DNA of 35,056 bases from a bacterium (GTDB taxonomy: Bacteria; Sysuimicrobiota; Sysuimicrobiia; Sysuimicrobiales; Humicultoraceae). Positions 18,802 to 28,067 of the stretch are shown here, piece by piece. Every line of letters starts with the position of its first letter. The first letter of the stretch is position 1. The stretch spans positions 1 to 35,056 of the forward strand of contig JASEHJ010000008.1 of NCBI GenBank assembly GCA_030018905.1. The letters run 5' to 3'. Both the position numbers and the translations under genes were made by a program. Below the pieces are notes generated by a model. It worked only from the letters and a program-made list of their open reading frames with translations. It was not told the origin of the DNA and searched no databases.

Positions 18802-20163
18802 ATGGACCAAGCAGTCGCTTATGCCCGTGAGCAGGACGGTCGGTTTCTCTCTGAGCTGATCGAGTTCCTCCGGATTCCCAGCGTGAGCACCTCGCCCGAA
18901 CGGGGCGCGGACGTGGCCCGCGCCGCGGCGTGGATCGCCGGGCACCTGGAAAGGCTCGGGTTTCGCAGCCGCGTCGAGCCCACCGACCGCCACCCTATCG
19001 TGCGGGCCGACTGGCTGGGTGCGCCGGGCCGGCCGACGGTGCTGTGCTACGGCCACTTCGACGTGCAACCGCCTGATCCGTTGAGCCTCTGGAACTCCCC
19101 GCCGTTTGAGCCCACGGTTGAGCAGGGTTCGCTTTACGCGCGCGGCGCGTCCGACGACAAGGGGCAGTTGTTCACGCACGTCAAGGCGGTGGAGGCGATT
19201 CTGCGCACGGCGGGCTCGCTGCCGGTCAACGTGAAGTTCTTGCTGGAGGGCGAGGAGGAGATCGGCAGCCCATCCCTGGCCACCTACATCCCGCGGCACC
19301 GCAGAGCCCTGGCCGCCGACGCCGTCCTGGTTAGCGACGGCGCGCTGTTCGCGCCCGGGTTGCCCACGCTCACCACCGGGCTGCGCGGGTTGCTCTACAC
19401 CGAGATCGAGGTTAGCGGAGCCCGATCAGACCTACACTCAGGCCAGTACGGCGGCGCGGCGCCCAACGCCGTCGGAGCGCTGACGCAGATCCTGGCCGTG
19501 CTCAAGGACCGGCGGGGCCGCATCCGGATTCCCGGATACTATGGACGGGTCCGGCCGCCGGACGACGCCGAACGATCTGCCTGGGCACGGCTCCCCTTCG
19601 ACGAGGCCGCGTTCTGCAACGAGATCGGAACGACCGTGGCCCCGGGCGAAGAGGCCCACCCCGTCCTGGAGCGTTTGTGGGTCCGCCCGACGCTTGACGT
19701 GCACGGTATCGCCGGCGGGTTCGCCGGCGTCGGCATGAAGACCGTTATTCCGTGCAGCGCGACGGCCAAGGTGAGCATGCGGCTGGTGCCGGACCAGAAT
19801 CCGGAGCGGATCTTCAAGCAACTGGAGAGGTTTGTGCGCCGGCAGGCGCCGCCCGGGGTGCGCGTGGACGTGCGTCATCTCGCGTCAAGGCCGCCCGTTG
19901 TGGTGTCTCCCGACGCACCGCCGGTGCGCGCGGCGGCACGCTCACTTGAGGCGGTCTTTGGCGTGCCCCCGGTCTATGTGCGGAGCGGCGGCAGCATTCC
20001 GGCGGTTTCTGCCTTCGACCGGGTCTTGAAGGCTTCCGCGGTATTGATGGGCTTCGGACTGCCCGACGACAACCTGCACGCGCCGAACGAGAAGTTCGCC
20101 CTGGTCAACTTCAGGCAAGGGATTGAAGCAACGATTCGCTTCTTCCACGAGTTCGGAGGGTAG
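18802..20163 (+). CDS. M20 family dipeptidase
   Basis: FLRIPSVSTSPERGADVARAAAWIAGHLERLGF, CYGHFDVQPPDPLSLWNSPPFEPTVEQGSLYARGASDDKGQ, LEGEEEIGSPSL; start could be 18790 or 18802. Confidence 0.93.
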   Translation: MDQAVAYAREQDGRFLSELIEFLRIPSVSTSPERGADVARAAAWIAGHLERLGFRSRVEPTDRHPIVRADWLGAPGRPTVLCYGHFDVQPPDPLSLWNSPPFEPTVEQGSLYARGASDDKGQLFTHVKAVEAILRTAGSLPVNVKFLLEGEEEIGSPSLATYIPRHRRALAADAVLVSDGALFAPGLPTLTTGLRGLLYTEIEVSGARSDLHSGQYGGAAPNAVGALTQILAVLKDRRGRIRIPGYYGRVRPPDDAERSAWARLPFDEAAFCNEIGTTVAPGEEAHPVLERLWVRPTLDVHGIAGGFAGVGMKTVIPCSATAKVSMRLVPDQNPERIFKQLERFVRRQAPPGVRVDVRHLASRPPVVVSPDAPPVRAAARSLEAVFGVPPVYVRSGGSIPAVSAFDRVLKASAVLMGFGLPDDNLHAPNEKFALVNFRQGIEATIRFFHEFGG

Positions 20164-20176
20164 TGGAGGAGCATCC

Positions 20177-21409
20177 ATGGAGCAACCCATGACTGCGAAC
20201 AGCGCGAGCACACAGAACTTCCCGCTGCGATACCGCTGGTTATCCGGCGTGGTCGGCACTGTCGGCCTGGCGCTCGTGGTAGCAGCGCTGCTACGCCTTC
20301 CCAATCTTCCGTGGGAGGTGTGGCTGCTCTTCGGCACCGTGTCACTGCTCTCAGGGGTGATTGTCTTCCCGCTGCCGATGAGCGTCACGTATCACCCGGT
20401 GGGTGGCATCTCGCTTGCCGTGCTGTTCCTGTTCGGTTGGGAGGCAGCGGTAGTAATGAGCCTGCTGGGGCTGCTGATCTTCTGGATTCACGGGAGGCGG
20501 CCGGTCTGGCGTGCCGCCTACGATCTCGGGAACGTCGGCTGCAGCCTGCTCCTGGCGGCCTCGGTTGCCCCGCTGGGAGCGGGGGGGTTGACCGAGGGAA
20601 TGCTGGCCTGGTTCATTCTCGCCGGCGGGATTCACGCCCTGGCCAACACGGTGCTCACCGTCTCCGGGCGGATGGCGCAACACGGCGGCACATTGCCCAT
20701 AACCCCTAGATTCACCCTCCGCATCATGGCACTGTCAGCCAGCATGGCGCTGGCAGGCATAATCATTGTCCTCCTGTTCGATTCGTTCGGCGAGGCCGGC
20801 GCGCTGTTGGGGTTCGCGTCGTGGCTGCTGGCGAGCGTCGCGCTCAAGGGTAACTACGAAGCCCGCGCGGCCGGAGAGCGCTACGCGGACACGAACCGCC
20901 GGCTCGAGGAGGCCCTGGTGGCCGTCGAACGCCTGTCCATCACCGATCCGCTCACCGGGCTGTACAACCGGCGGCACTTCCGGGTCCGCCTGGAAGAAGA
21001 GTTCAGGCGAGAAGCCCGCGATGCCACGCCGTTTAGTCTGCTGCTGCTCGACCTGGGCGGGTTCAAGGCCATCAACGACGCATACGGCCACCTGGCGGGC
21101 GACGTGGTGCTCCAACAGTTCGCCCGGCTGCTGGACGGCGCGGTGCGCCCCGGTGATCTGGTCTTCCGGTACGGCGGGGACGAGTTCGCCATTATTATGC
21201 CCCGGACCGATCGCCGAAGCGCCGAGGCCGCCGTGGCTCGCCTGGAGGCGCTTATGGCCCAAACCCCCTTCCTGGTTGGTACCAACCGCCTGTTCCTCGA
21301 TCTGGACGTGGGCATCGCCGTGGCTCCAGAGGACGGTACAGACGCGGATGCGCTTGTCCACTGCGCGGATACCGCCATGTACGGCGCCCGCGGGCGACGG
21401 CGCGGGTGA
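20177..21409 (+). CDS. membrane-anchored diguanylate cyclase (GGDEF domain)
   Basis: N-terminal hydrophobic region, then DPLTGLYNRRHFRVRLEEE...RPGDLVFRYGGDEFAIIMPR; SD GTGGAGGAG before the ATG at 20177. Confidence 0.94.
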   Translation: MEQPMTANSASTQNFPLRYRWLSGVVGTVGLALVVAALLRLPNLPWEVWLLFGTVSLLSGVIVFPLPMSVTYHPVGGISLAVLFLFGWEAAVVMSLLGLLIFWIHGRRPVWRAAYDLGNVGCSLLLAASVAPLGAGGLTEGMLAWFILAGGIHALANTVLTVSGRMAQHGGTLPITPRFTLRIMALSASMALAGIIIVLLFDSFGEAGALLGFASWLLASVALKGNYEARAAGERYADTNRRLEEALVAVERLSITDPLTGLYNRRHFRVRLEEEFRREARDATPFSLLLLDLGGFKAINDAYGHLAGDVVLQQFARLLDGAVRPGDLVFRYGGDEFAIIMPRTDRRSAEAAVARLEALMAQTPFLVGTNRLFLDLDVGIAVAPEDGTDADALVHCADTAMYGARGRRRG

Positions 21410-21918
21410 ATCACGCTGGCGTGCTCTTTCAGGTGGGGCACTGGCTGGAGGGCCTGAGCGCATTCGAGCAGGCGCTGGGGGTCGTGGCCCTAACGCTTGT
21501 CCCGTGGATCGAGTTGCGCGGGTCCATCCCGCTTGGGATCGCGCTAGGAATGCATCCCCTGGCGGTCATGGCGATTGCGGTTGCGGCCAACTGCGCCATC
21601 ATCGTCCCCGGGTACTACGCGCTCGAGCTGTTCTATGAACGATGGTTCTCTCGCTTTGCTCCGGTCCGACGGGCAGTTGTGCGGGTGCGGGCAAGGGGTG
21701 CCGGGCTCGTCGAGCGTTACGAGCTCCTGGGCCTGGCGCTGTTTGTCGCGGTGCCGCTCCCGGGCACCGGAGCCTATTCGGGGACTTTGCTGGCGTGGCT
21801 GCTGGGAGTGAACAGGCCGCGCGCGTGGGTTGCGATCGCGGTGGGCGTGACGCTGGCCGGGGCGGTTGTCACACTGGCGGCATCCGGAATACTTGCCGCG
21901 CTACGGCGATTGCCTTAG
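21406..21918 (+). CDS. small multidrug export protein family (COG2426-like) membrane protein
   Basis: VPWIELRGSIPLGIALGMHPLAVMAIAVAANCAIIVPGYYALE, VAVPLPGTGAYSGTLLAWLLGV; GTGA overlap with the GGDEF gene. Confidence 0.85.
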   Translation: MNHAGVLFQVGHWLEGLSAFEQALGVVALTLVPWIELRGSIPLGIALGMHPLAVMAIAVAANCAIIVPGYYALELFYERWFSRFAPVRRAVVRVRARGAGLVERYELLGLALFVAVPLPGTGAYSGTLLAWLLGVNRPRAWVAIAVGVTLAGAVVTLAASGILAALRRLP

Positions 21919-21950
21919 AATGAGGATTCAGGGTGCCGATGAACGAACGC

Positions 21951-21975
21951 AGGAAGCACCCGCTCCACACTGAAC
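21951..21975 (+). promoter_or_regulatory. candidate SigH-like promoter (AGGA-N17-GAAC) for ABC operon 2
   Basis: GCAGGAAGC...ACTGAACGG, upstream of SD AAGGAGGG and a GTG start at 22017. Confidence 0.35.
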
Positions 21976-22016
21976 GGACGGGATACCTACGTATTACGAA
22001 GGAGGGATCAGATCGC

Positions 22017-23576
22017 GTGCGAAGAGTCCTGGCCCTGATAGCTGCCATTGCCCTGACCGGCGCGCTCGTAATCTCCGCGGCCGCGGCGCCGGCGGTGACG
22101 CCGACGCGCGGTGGAACGCTCATCGTTGGATCTGGGGTGGACGCGGTGACACTCGACGCGCCCATGATTACCGATTCCCCGAGCGCGACCGTGTCGGAGC
22201 ACATGGTCGAGTCCCTCTATAGGCTGACCCCCGAGGGCAAGATCATCCCGATGCTGGCCCTTGGGCACACCGTATCGCCCGACGGCCGGACATGGACGGT
22301 CCGGCTGCGCACCGGCGTTCGGTTCCACGACGGGACCCCGTTTGACGCCGAGGCGGCCAAGTTCAACCTGGATCGCATGCTCGATCCGGCCACCCGCGCG
22401 CCGTTCCGGTTTCTGATCAGCCGCGTGACGAGCGTCACGGTGGTTGACTCCTCGACGATCCGTCTGGTCACCGATGCCCCGTTCGCGCCGTTGCTGGCGC
22501 ACTTCACCCACAGCTCGGTCGGCATGCAGAGCCCGACCGCCGTCCGGCGGCTGGGCGTGGACTATGCCCGGCAGCCCGTGGGGACCGGCGCCTTCAAGTT
22601 CAAGGAATGGGTGCGCGGCGATCGGGTGGTGATGACCCGCAACGACGACTTCTGGGGGGAGAAGGCGTTTCTGGACGAGGTGCAGTTCCGCGTGATCCCC
22701 GATGACGGCGCGCGTGTGGCGGCCCTGGAAGCGGGCTCGATTCACGTGGCCGTGCGCGTGCCTCCGCGCGAGATCGAGCGGTTGAAGGGCGCCCGGGACT
22801 TCACCGTCTCGATCGACGATAGCCTGCGCACGATCTACGTAGGTTTCAACGTGACGCGGCCGCCGTTCAACGATGTGCGCCTGCGCCGGGCGCTGAACCA
22901 CGCGGTGAACAAGCGGGCGATCGTGAACAGTGCCCTGAATGGAACGGCCCGCGTTTCCGATGCGCCGATTGTCCCGGCGGTCGAGGGCTACTCCAAGATC
23001 ATGACCTACGAATGGGACCTGGAGCGGGCCGAGGCGCTACTGCGTGAGGCCGGCTACAGCAGGGCCCGCCCACTGCGTGCCGTGTTCCACCACCCGTCCG
23101 GGCGGTACATACGCGACGCCGAGATTGCCGCTAGCATCCAGGGACTCGTGCGCCGCGCGGGCATCGAACTCGAACTGAGGACGATGGAATGGGGGGCCTA
23201 CCTGGCCCTCACCAACCGGCCGCAACCCGAGAACGACGTCCAGATGTACATGCTCGGGTGGGGCACCGTGACCGGCGACGCCGACTACGGCCTCTATGCC
23301 CTGTTCCACTCGTCGAATTGGGTGCCGACGGGCTCCAACCGGAGCTTCTACAAGAACGATCGCGTTGACGCGCTGCTCGATCGTGGCCGGACTACAGTCG
23401 ATCAGGCGGAGCGCAACAAGATCTATGCTGAGGCGATGCGGGTCATCATGGACGATGCGCCCTGGCTCTTCCTGCACAGTGAGTCGCAGGTGACCGGCAT
23501 CAGGCACACCGCGCAGGGGGTGGTCGTCCATCCCGCGGAGCGCATAGAGCTGTTCAAGGCGTGGCTGCGGCGGTAG
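22017..23576 (+). CDS. ABC transporter substrate-binding protein, peptide/nickel family (SBP_bac_5)
   Basis: GTG at 22017 with SD GAAGGAGGG; signal peptide VRRVLALIAAIALTGALVISAAAAP; GGTLIVGSGVDAVTLDAP, VRFHDGTPFDAEAAKFNLDR, GTGAFKFKEW. The ORF track start at 21933 is less likely. Confidence 0.94.
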   Translation: MRRVLALIAAIALTGALVISAAAAPAVTPTRGGTLIVGSGVDAVTLDAPMITDSPSATVSEHMVESLYRLTPEGKIIPMLALGHTVSPDGRTWTVRLRTGVRFHDGTPFDAEAAKFNLDRMLDPATRAPFRFLISRVTSVTVVDSSTIRLVTDAPFAPLLAHFTHSSVGMQSPTAVRRLGVDYARQPVGTGAFKFKEWVRGDRVVMTRNDDFWGEKAFLDEVQFRVIPDDGARVAALEAGSIHVAVRVPPREIERLKGARDFTVSIDDSLRTIYVGFNVTRPPFNDVRLRRALNHAVNKRAIVNSALNGTARVSDAPIVPAVEGYSKIMTYEWDLERAEALLREAGYSRARPLRAVFHHPSGRYIRDAEIAASIQGLVRRAGIELELRTMEWGAYLALTNRPQPENDVQMYMLGWGTVTGDADYGLYALFHSSNWVPTGSNRSFYKNDRVDALLDRGRTTVDQAERNKIYAEAMRVIMDDAPWLFLHSESQVTGIRHTAQGVVVHPAERIELFKAWLRR

Positions 23577-23608
23577 CGACGAGACTCGACACGCGTAGTA
23601 GGAAGGAC

Positions 23609-23643
23609 GAGGGGGGAGGGAGGTTTGTGCCCTCCCCTTCTCA
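23609..23643 (+). other. intercistronic stem-loop between SBP and permease genes
   Basis: GGGGAGGG-(aggtttgtg)-CCCTCCCC 8 bp core (23613-23637), extended imperfectly by flanking GAG/CTC. Confidence 0.65.
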
Positions 23644-23655
23644 CGGCTGCTGAAC

Positions 23656-24576
23656 ATGTGGGCGTACATCGTCAAACGACTCCTGCTGTCCATTCCGGTC
23701 ATCTTCGGCGTGGCGTTCATGGTGTTCGCCATGGTGCGGATTGTCCCCGGCGATCCCGCGCGGATTATAGCCGGGGAGGCGGCGACGCAGGAGATCGTCG
23801 AGGGGATCCGCAAGGACATGGGTCTGGACCGGCCGCTGCTGAGGCAGTTCGCCACGTTCATCGGGAACGTGATGCGCGGCGATTTCGGACGCTCGGTGCG
23901 GTCCAAGGCGCCGGTGGCCGGCGAGGTCGCCGCGCGTTTGCCCAACACCATCAGGCTGGCAACGGCCGGTCTCTTCGTCGCGGTTGTCGTCGGGGTTTCC
24001 GCGGGTATCATTTCGGCCATCCGCCCCTACTCGTGGATGGACACGGTGGTCATGCTCGTGGCGCTGGCCGGGCTCTCGATGCCGGTGTTCTGGTCCGGCC
24101 TGATGCTGATCCTGATCTTCGCGGTCTGGCTCGGATGGCTACCCGCCGTGGGGACCGGTGGCATGGCGCACCTTGTGCTGCCGGCGGTTACGCTGGGTAT
24201 GTCAACCGCGGCCATCATCGCCCGCATGTCGCGCTCCAGCATGCTGGAGGTGCTGCGGTCCGACTACATCCGCACGGCGCGCGCTAAAGGCCTGGCGGAG
24301 GCCGCCGTCGTCAACCGCCACGCGTTCCGCAACGCCTTGATCCCGGTTATCACCGTGGTTGGTCTGCAGATGGGCACGCTGCTCTCCGGGGCGGTCCTGA
24401 CGGAGACGGTGTTCGCGTGGCCGGGTATCGGCCGGCTGTTGGTAGAAGGCATCTTGGCCCGCGACTATCCCATCGTACAGGCCTCGGTGCTGGTGGTCGC
24501 GATGGCGTTCGTGATGGTGAACCTCATGGTTGACGTGCTATACGCGGTCGTGGACCCGCGGATCCACTATGACTGA
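23656..24576 (+). CDS. ABC transporter permease, DppB/OppB type
   Basis: MWAYIVKRLLLSIPVIFGVAFMVFAMVRIVPGDPARIIAG, SDYIRTARAKGLAEAAVVNRHAFRNALIPVITVVGLQMGTLLSGAVLTE. Confidence 0.95.
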   Translation: MWAYIVKRLLLSIPVIFGVAFMVFAMVRIVPGDPARIIAGEAATQEIVEGIRKDMGLDRPLLRQFATFIGNVMRGDFGRSVRSKAPVAGEVAARLPNTIRLATAGLFVAVVVGVSAGIISAIRPYSWMDTVVMLVALAGLSMPVFWSGLMLILIFAVWLGWLPAVGTGGMAHLVLPAVTLGMSTAAIIARMSRSSMLEVLRSDYIRTARAKGLAEAAVVNRHAFRNALIPVITVVGLQMGTLLSGAVLTETVFAWPGIGRLLVEGILARDYPIVQASVLVVAMAFVMVNLMVDVLYAVVDPRIHYD

Positions 24577-25444
24577 GGCTGCTAAGACCTCCCTGCGGCC
24601 AACGCGCTCACGCGCTCGGATGGTGTGGACGCAGTTCCGTCGCAACCGGGCCGGCCTGGTGGGTCTGGTGCTCCTGTCCGCGTTCCTGAGCGCGGGCCTC
24701 TTCGCGCCGGTGCTGGCGCCGTACGACCCTTACGAGATCGAGCTCGAATCCGGCCTGAAGAGGCCGGGCCCAGGGCACTTGCTGGGACAGGACGAACTGG
24801 GGCGCGACATGCTCAGCCGCGTCATCTACGGCGCTCGCCTCTCGCTCGTGATCGGCGTCATCGCCGTCACCATCGGGGTGGGGATCGGCGTTCCGGTCGG
24901 CGCCATCTCCGGCTACTTCGGCGGGTTGCCGGATCTTCTGGTGCAGCGCCTGATTGACGTCATGCTGGCGTTTCCGGGCATCCTTCTGGCGATCGTGCTC
25001 GTTGCGATCCTGGGGGTGGGACTCGTCCAGGTCATGGTGGCGGTGGGGATCGTGTCAATCCCCGTCTATGCGCGATTGGTGCGCGGGCAGGTCCTCTCGC
25101 TGCGCGGGCAGGAGTTCGTGGACGCGGCGCGGGCGGTGGGGGCGACCAGCGGGAGGATCATATTGCGCCACGTCCTGCCCAACACGCTGGCCGTGATCAT
25201 CGTTCAATCCACCTTGCAGATCGCCTCGGCGATTCTCGCCGCGGCCGCCCTGGGATTCCTCGGGCTCGGCGCCCAGCCGCCGGCCGCGGAGTGGGGCTCG
25301 ATGCTGAGCAACGCCCGGCAGTACATACGCCTGGCGCCACACAGCGTGATGTTTCCCGGGCTGGCGATCATGCTGACCGTGCTCGGGTTCAACCTGCTCG
25401 GCGATGCAATTCGGGACGCGCTCGATCCGCGGATGCGGATCTAG
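24569..25444 (+). CDS. ABC transporter permease, DppC/OppC type
   Basis: ATG at 24569 overlaps the dppB end; MTEAAKTSLRPTRSRARMVWTQFRRNRAGLVGL, GQDELGRDMLSRVIYGARLSL, GDAIRDALDPRMRI. Confidence 0.94.
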   Translation: MTEAAKTSLRPTRSRARMVWTQFRRNRAGLVGLVLLSAFLSAGLFAPVLAPYDPYEIELESGLKRPGPGHLLGQDELGRDMLSRVIYGARLSLVIGVIAVTIGVGIGVPVGAISGYFGGLPDLLVQRLIDVMLAFPGILLAIVLVAILGVGLVQVMVAVGIVSIPVYARLVRGQVLSLRGQEFVDAARAVGATSGRIILRHVLPNTLAVIIVQSTLQIASAILAAAALGFLGLGAQPPAAEWGSMLSNARQYIRLAPHSVMFPGLAIMLTVLGFNLLGDAIRDALDPRMRI

Positions 25445-25473
25445 CCTGAGATCGAAGCGGGGGGAGGTGGGAG

Positions 25474-25950
25474 ATGGATCCGATCGGACACCACTACATC
25501 GTTGAGGCTTCGGGATGCAATCCCGACATTATTGGCAAGGTTGAGACGGTTGAGCAGATTCTGGTGCGTGCCGCCGAGGTGGCCCAGGTCACCGTTTGGT
25601 CAATCTCCTTCCACCGGTTCAACCCGAACGGCGTTTCCGGCGTTGTCGTCATCTCGGAGTCGCACCTCTCCGTCCACACGTGGCCGGAGTACGGATACGT
25701 AGCCCTCGACATCTTCACCTGCGGCAACGACGCGAAGCCCGAGGCAGCCGTAGAGTACGCGCTCAAGGAGTTCAAGGCACGGACGATGCACATCACCGAG
25801 GTAACCCGGGGGCTGGAGGAGGGCGACCGCCAGTACTTCCACAGCATCGTCACCTGGGAGGAGACGCTGCCCACAAAGGACGACAAGAGACGGTCGAAGG
25901 TTGCAAAGCACCCAAAGCGGCCGTCGCGCCCGGCGTTTCGAGCCCGCTAG
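25474..25950 (+). CDS. speD: S-adenosylmethionine decarboxylase proenzyme
   Basis: GHHYIVEASGCNPDII, processing/active region ISESHLSVHTWPEYGYVALDIFTCG; SD GGGGAGGTGGGAG. Confidence 0.95.
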   Translation: MDPIGHHYIVEASGCNPDIIGKVETVEQILVRAAEVAQVTVWSISFHRFNPNGVSGVVVISESHLSVHTWPEYGYVALDIFTCGNDAKPEAAVEYALKEFKARTMHITEVTRGLEEGDRQYFHSIVTWEETLPTKDDKRRSKVAKHPKRPSRPAFRAR

Positions 25951-25989
25951 CACGACGCGCCCGGGGCGGCGCTCCGATGGGGGACTGCA

Positions 25990-26883
25990 GTGGCACTGCT
26001 TTCGGTCATCCTGCCCATAGTGTTGCTCATCGCGGCCGGGTACCTGCTCGCCCGCCTCATCCCGATCGAGATTCAGTCGCTCTCCCGCTTGACCATATAC
26101 CTGCTCACGCCCAGCCTCGTGTTCACCGCGCTGGTGCGCACCGACGTGTCGGCCGCAGCCGCCGCGAGGCTGATAGGGCTCATCGTTGTGCAGTTCGCCG
26201 TGCTGCTCGTCGTCGCGCTGGTCGCCGGACGGCTGCTGCGACTGGCACCGGTTAAGCGCAGCGGGTTGGCGGTGGCAACGGTTCTCTACAACGCGGGTAA
26301 CTATGGGCTTCCGGTGAGCCTGTTCGCATTTGGCGAGGAAGGAGTTCGTCTGGCCACGCTCATCTTCGTGGTCTCGGCGATCCTCATGCACTCCGTGGGG
26401 GTGTTCCTGGCCTCGGCCGGCAGGAACAAGCCCGTCCACGCAGTCTTCGACATGTTCCGCCTGCCGCTAATCTATGCCGCGGTTGCGGGCGTGGTCTTTG
26501 CGTACAAGGGGTGGACGGTGCCGGTCGCGCTGTGGCGCCCGATTGAGCTCATGGCCCAGGGCGCGATTCCCGTGCTGCTCATCACCCTTGGGGTACAGCT
26601 TTCCCAGGCACGGCCTTCGGCTGTGAATGCGCCTTTGGGCATCTCCGCCGTCCTGCGACTCGTCGTCTCTCCTCTGCTGACGATCGCCCTCGCGCCCTGG
26701 TTCGGCATCGCCGGACTCGCCCGCGACGTCGCAGTGCTGTCCACGGCTATGCCGACCGCGATCAACGCGTTCCTGATCGCCGCGCAGTTTGACGCTGCCC
26801 CGGATTTTGTGGCCAGCGCGGTTTTCCTGACCACGGTTGCGAGTTTCGTTTCGATCTCGATCGTATTGGCGCTCCTACTGTGA
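25990..26883 (+). CDS. AEC (auxin efflux carrier) family transporter
   Basis: 297 aa multi-TM; LARLIPIEIQSLSRLTIYLLTPSLVFTAL, NAGNYGLPVSLFAFGEEG, GAIPVLLITLGVQLSQ; GTG start. Confidence 0.9.
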   Translation: MALLSVILPIVLLIAAGYLLARLIPIEIQSLSRLTIYLLTPSLVFTALVRTDVSAAAAARLIGLIVVQFAVLLVVALVAGRLLRLAPVKRSGLAVATVLYNAGNYGLPVSLFAFGEEGVRLATLIFVVSAILMHSVGVFLASAGRNKPVHAVFDMFRLPLIYAAVAGVVFAYKGWTVPVALWRPIELMAQGAIPVLLITLGVQLSQARPSAVNAPLGISAVLRLVVSPLLTIALAPWFGIAGLARDVAVLSTAMPTAINAFLIAAQFDAAPDFVASAVFLTTVASFVSISIVLALLL

Positions 26884-28061
26884 GGCTGGGGCGGCCGCGC
26901 GCGCCGTTGTGGTCCCGCCTGGGCGCACTGACTTTCGCCCACTTCACCAACGATCTCTACGCCGCTTTCCTGGCGCCCCTGCTGCCGCTTGTGGTTGCCA
27001 AGTTCGGCCTTACGCTGGCGCTCGCCGGGCTCCTCGGCAGCGCGTTCAACCTCTCGTCCGCGTTCTCCCAACCGTTTTTCGGGATGGTGGCCGACCGCGT
27101 TCGGCGGCCCGTATTCATCGTCATGGGCGCGCTCGTCACGGTATCCATGATGGGGTTGCTCGGGCTCGCGCCCTCCTACCACGCGATGCTCGTGGTGCTC
27201 TTCCTCGCGGGCCTGGGCACCGCGGCGTTTCACCCCCAGTCGTTCGCGGCCGCCGGGGCCGTGAGCGGGGACCGCCGGGGAGCCGGGCTTTCGCTCTTCA
27301 TTGCCGGCGGTGAGCTGGGATACTCGCTGGGCCCGGTCTACGTGGCCGCGATCGTGGGTGCGATCGGTCTTGCTGGAACCGCGGTGGCCGCGCTTCCAGG
27401 TGTGGTGGCCTGCCTGCTGCTCTGGAGGCCTGTCGGCTCCTGGAGGTCTGTTCTGGAAACGCCCACACGGGTGGGCCTGCGCTCCGAAGTCCGGCGGCAC
27501 GGGAGAGCCCTGGCACTGATCTGGCTCGTGGTAGTGATCAGGAGTGTGGTCACGCTGGGGCACGTCCTGTTCATCCCGCTCCTGCTGCGCGATCGCGGAG
27601 AGACGCTGATGATGGGAGGGACCGCGGTCCTTCTCTTTGGGGGGATCGGTTCGATCGGCGGACTGATAGGCGGGGCGCTCTCCGACCGGATCGGGCGGCG
27701 CGCTGTGATGGCGATCTCGCTGATTGCAACCGCGCCTCTGCTTGTGCTCTTCGGCAGCATCGAGAGCGCCTGGGGCCTGGTACCGCTGGCTCTGGGTGGC
27801 TTCACGCTCTTCCTGGCGGCCCCGGTCAGCATAGTGATGGCGCAGGAGATGTTTCCCTCACGGACGAGCCTGGTGAGCAGCCTGGTGACCGGGATGGCGT
27901 GGGGAACCGCAGGCCTTTCCATGACGCTGATTGGCGCAATTGCCGACAAGATCGGGCTGGCCCAGACCCTCTCGGCAAGCGTCGGCCTCTTCCTGATCGC
28001 GCTGGCTGCAATCTGGGCGCTGTCGGCGCAGCCCCCGCGCGCAAAGACTACGCCGGTCTGA
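26880..28061 (+). CDS. MFS transporter, fosmidomycin-resistance-like subfamily
   Basis: LTFAHFTNDLYAAFLAPLLPLVVAKFGLTLALAGLLGSAFNLSSAFSQPFFGMVADR; GTGA overlap with the AEC gene. Confidence 0.88.
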   Translation: MRLGRPRAPLWSRLGALTFAHFTNDLYAAFLAPLLPLVVAKFGLTLALAGLLGSAFNLSSAFSQPFFGMVADRVRRPVFIVMGALVTVSMMGLLGLAPSYHAMLVVLFLAGLGTAAFHPQSFAAAGAVSGDRRGAGLSLFIAGGELGYSLGPVYVAAIVGAIGLAGTAVAALPGVVACLLLWRPVGSWRSVLETPTRVGLRSEVRRHGRALALIWLVVVIRSVVTLGHVLFIPLLLRDRGETLMMGGTAVLLFGGIGSIGGLIGGALSDRIGRRAVMAISLIATAPLLVLFGSIESAWGLVPLALGGFTLFLAAPVSIVMAQEMFPSRTSLVSSLVTGMAWGTAGLSMTLIGAIADKIGLAQTLSASVGLFLIALAAIWALSAQPPRAKTTPV

Positions 28062-28067
28062 TCCCGC

